DNA from: Bdellovibrionia bacterium
GTDB lineage: Bacteria; Bdellovibrionota; Bdellovibrionia; Bdellovibrionales; JAGQZY01
DNA: 64,000 nt
Direction: 5' to 3'
Assembly: GCA_030424715.1 (NCBI GenBank)
Contig: JAUHWH010000001.1
Coordinates: forward strand, 248,001 to 312,000
This document shows, piece after piece, positions 62,021-64,000 of the stretch. The notes under the pieces were generated by a model that saw only the letters and a program-made list of their open reading frames with translations, did no database searches and was not told the DNA's origin. Each line of letters begins with the position of its first letter. The stretch's first letter is position 1. The translations under genes and the position numbers were made by a program.

Positions 62021-63964
62021 CTAAAACTCCTCTTTTATGATTTGATGGATCACCTGATAGGTTTTTTGTAACTCCGTTTTTGTCATACAATAGGGTGGGA
62101 CCGTATAGATAGTCCCGCCCAAAGGCCGCAAAAGCACTCCCTGCTCCAGCGCTTTCCGGTGAAAGCGAAAAGAAAAATCACCTTTAAAATAATGGGGGTC
62201 ATCACTATTCACTTCAAAAGCTCCGATGGTTCCCAAGGTTCGCACATTGTAAACCTCACAGGCTTGCTCAAGATCGCCCAAACACTCTCGAGTCCATTGC
62301 TCAATATTTTGAACGGCCCTCTCAGTCTGCGATGTTTCAATGAGATCTAAGCTCGCCAGAGCCACTCGACAGGCGATGGGGTTGGCGGTGTAAGAATGCC
62401 CATGGAGAAAAGCTTGCCGCATGTCCGAGTTGTTGAAGACATCAAAAAGACGCTGCCCCACCAAGGTTACCGCCAGTGGCAAATAGCCCCCCGTAAGCCC
62501 TTTGGACAAACACAAAAGATCCGGCTTCAAACGAGAGTGTTCAAAGGCAAACATTTTTCCCGTACGATAGAATCCTGTGAACACTTCATCGCAAATAATC
62601 AAAGACCGGCTACGGTCAGCCAGGGTCGCTAAACGATCAAGGACTTCCGCTCCGTACATTCGCATGCCAGAAGCCCCTTGCACCATCGGTTCGAGAATGA
62701 CCGCCGCGCACTGATCTCCGTGCTTTTCGAAATAAAGCTGCAATGCCTCATCGTCAAACGGATCCACTGTGTCCACCTCAAAAAGAAGAGGAGAAAATAT
62801 CTCATTGAATCCTCTTCGCTCACCCACAGACATCGCGCCCAGAGTGTCACCGTGGTAGGAGCCTCGAAAAGCTAAAAACCGTGTCTTGTGCTTATCACCA
62901 TTTTGTTGATGAAACTGATAGGCCAACTTCAACGCCACTTCAACAGAAGTGGATCCATTGTCCGAGTAAAAAGCCTTATCTAAATTAGCCCCTCGAGCGC
63001 GGGCCAGCTCCACCAGTCGCTTTGCCAGGAGAGTGCCAGGTTCATGGGAGAATCCCGCATAGATGACGTGCTCTAATTGATGAGCTTGGTCCTGCACTGC
63101 TCTTGACAACCCCGGGTGACAGTGACCAAAAAGATTAACCCACCAAGAAGAGATGGCATCTAAAACTTTGTGATTTCCTAGATAGAGATAAGAGTCTTTA
63201 CCTTTCGTAACGACGGGGTGATTTTTGACAATACCGTGTTGGGTGAATGGATGCCAAACGTACTCCTTATCGAAGGCCTCTAAGTCCTCCGCGGTTTGAT
63301 CACCATGTTTCCATTTTGGGCACAGCTGCTCTACTAAAGCCCGAGCGCCTTCACTTTTTGACAAGAACCCATCAAAAGAATCGGCGTTCACAGAATCAAA
63401 GGTTGGCAACTCAAGAACGACAGGGACTCCGGACTGCTCTTCGAGAAGCTCTTTAAGACCAGGGTCCGTCGCTCCGTTAAGAACGATTCCAAGACAGGGG
63501 ATGGATTTTTCATTTAGAGCTTCGATACTAAGAAGTGTGTGATTGATGGTGCCCAATCGGGTGGAGGCAACCAAGAGACAAGGGAGTTCCATCCCTTGAA
63601 TCAAATCGATGATTTTGTCTTGCTTATTAAGAGGAACCAGAAGACCACCGGCGCCCTCCACCACATGGATGGTCTCGTCACGCTCATCCCAATCCTTTAA
63701 AATTTCAGCGAGTCTCAGGTCTTTTTGTTCCAGCGCCGCCGCACGGTTGGGGGACATCGGTTGCCGCAGAGAATAGGTCGAGGGTTTGATACGCAATCGC
63801 TGCTCACAAACATCGGTCACATGATCGGTGTCCGTCGGGTACCCCGCCTGAACCGGTTTGAAGTAGGTCACCTCAGTTTGCTGACCCAAGGCGTGACACA
63901 AAAAAGCAGACACCACCGTTTTGCCAACATCGGTGTCAGTCCCTGCCACAAACACTCCCTTCAT
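62021..63964 (-). CDS. bioD/bioA: BioD-BioA fusion: dethiobiotin synthase and DAPA aminotransferase
   Basis: A 647-residue fusion doing two successive steps of biotin synthesis. BioD (about 1-215) has the ATP loop GTDTDVGKT and EGAGGLLVPL. BioA (about 225-647) has WHPFTQH, SDNGSTSVEVALKLA, RGSYHGDT, CDEVFTGF (Asp459 to PLP nitrogen) and LSKGLTGGYLPL (Lys488, the PLP lysine). The reaction order is reversed relative to the domain order, as in the plant BIO3-BIO1 fusion. A purine-rich GGAGGAGGC precedes the ATG. bioB and bioF are not in the window. Confidence 0.94.
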   Translation of the reverse strand: MKGVFVAGTDTDVGKTVVSAFLCHALGQQTEVTYFKPVQAGYPTDTDHVTDVCEQRLRIKPSTYSLRQPMSPNRAAALEQKDLRLAEILKDWDERDETIHVVEGAGGLLVPLNKQDKIIDLIQGMELPCLLVASTRLGTINHTLLSIEALNEKSIPCLGIVLNGATDPGLKELLEEQSGVPVVLELPTFDSVNADSFDGFLSKSEGARALVEQLCPKWKHGDQTAEDLEAFDKEYVWHPFTQHGIVKNHPVVTKGKDSYLYLGNHKVLDAISSWWVNLFGHCHPGLSRAVQDQAHQLEHVIYAGFSHEPGTLLAKRLVELARARGANLDKAFYSDNGSTSVEVALKLAYQFHQQNGDKHKTRFLAFRGSYHGDTLGAMSVGERRGFNEIFSPLLFEVDTVDPFDDEALQLYFEKHGDQCAAVILEPMVQGASGMRMYGAEVLDRLATLADRSRSLIICDEVFTGFYRTGKMFAFEHSRLKPDLLCLSKGLTGGYLPLAVTLVGQRLFDVFNNSDMRQAFLHGHSYTANPIACRVALASLDLIETSQTERAVQNIEQWTRECLGDLEQACEVYNVRTLGTIGAFEVNSDDPHYFKGDFSFRFHRKALEQGVLLRPLGGTIYTVPPYCMTKTELQKTYQVIHQIIKEEF

Positions 63965-64000
63965 GCCTCCTCCTGAATCAATAGTTTTAAGGCTGCAGCA

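Noticed and set aside
1-64000. tRNA, rRNA, CRISPR array, IS element or prophage
   Set aside because: No tRNA-like cloverleaf, regular spaced repeats, transposase or phage structural gene was seen on reading; a covariance or HMM scan was not possible.

Overview
This 64 kb window is a gene-dense bacterial chromosome segment. The gene content suggests a Gram-negative relative of Bdellovibrio (Bdellovibrionota). The evidence is a full outer-membrane toolkit (beta-barrels, lipoproteins, ExbB/ExbD, an MMPL/RND transporter), many secreted or lipid-anchored metalloproteases, menaquinone rather than ubiquinone synthesis, DivIVA next to proC and yggS, a Tad-type TadC followed by FHA proteins, and an HNH endonuclease of a kind common in that group. 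The taxon is inferred from protein content only; no rRNA or tRNA gene was seen.

Layout. 1-3272 (minus): ung, aroB, aroA and a truncated shikimate-kinase-like gene, forming a shikimate block. 3426-7672 (plus): an HPF-like protein, a DUF1820 protein, a secreted zinc protease, lexA, a family 9 glycosyltransferase and a small outer-membrane barrel. 7741-13549: an AT-richer accessory stretch with an astacin-like protease, unknown secreted proteins, an HNH endonuclease, broken-looking DNA, and a large secreted protein whose C-terminus appears lost to a one-base frameshift. 13550-20356 (minus): a secreted protein, an M13 peptidase, a PlsC-like acyltransferase, a lipoprotein, and an FHA-transmembrane-trypsin-like protease. 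20469-28988: a MOSC protein and a nearly complete menaquinone cluster (menF-D-H-A-C-E, minus), with a DAHP synthase and ubiE running divergently; menB is not here. 29017-31433 (minus): a phage-shock-type operon (pspC, pspA and two unknown membrane proteins). 31837-40194 (minus): M23 lipoprotein, PQQ-like protein, valS, MFS transporter, divIVA, proC, yggS, maf. 40224-46669 (plus): tadC, DUF192, three FHA membrane proteins and a PP2C-fold protein lacking its metal ligands. 46640-53945: a sulfatase-fold lipoprotein, an ExbB/ExbD pair, an outer-membrane barrel and a very large metzincin lipoprotein. 54130-64000: M16 protease, YceI protein, MMPL transporter, periplasmic MsrA-MsrB, a ferritin-like diiron protein and a BioD-BioA fusion.

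How the genes work together. The shikimate genes at the left end and the DAHP synthase next to the men operon together supply chorismate to menaquinone. The psp operon, divIVA set, peptidoglycan hydrolase and transporters look like envelope maintenance. The most unusual unit is the translationally overlapping FHA/TadC/pseudo-PP2C operon: it has phosphothreonine-reading domains and a degenerate phosphatase fold but no kinase, and its only secretion component is a lone TadC. A separate FHA-linked periplasmic protease repeats the theme of a cytoplasmic phospho-reader joined to an envelope effector.
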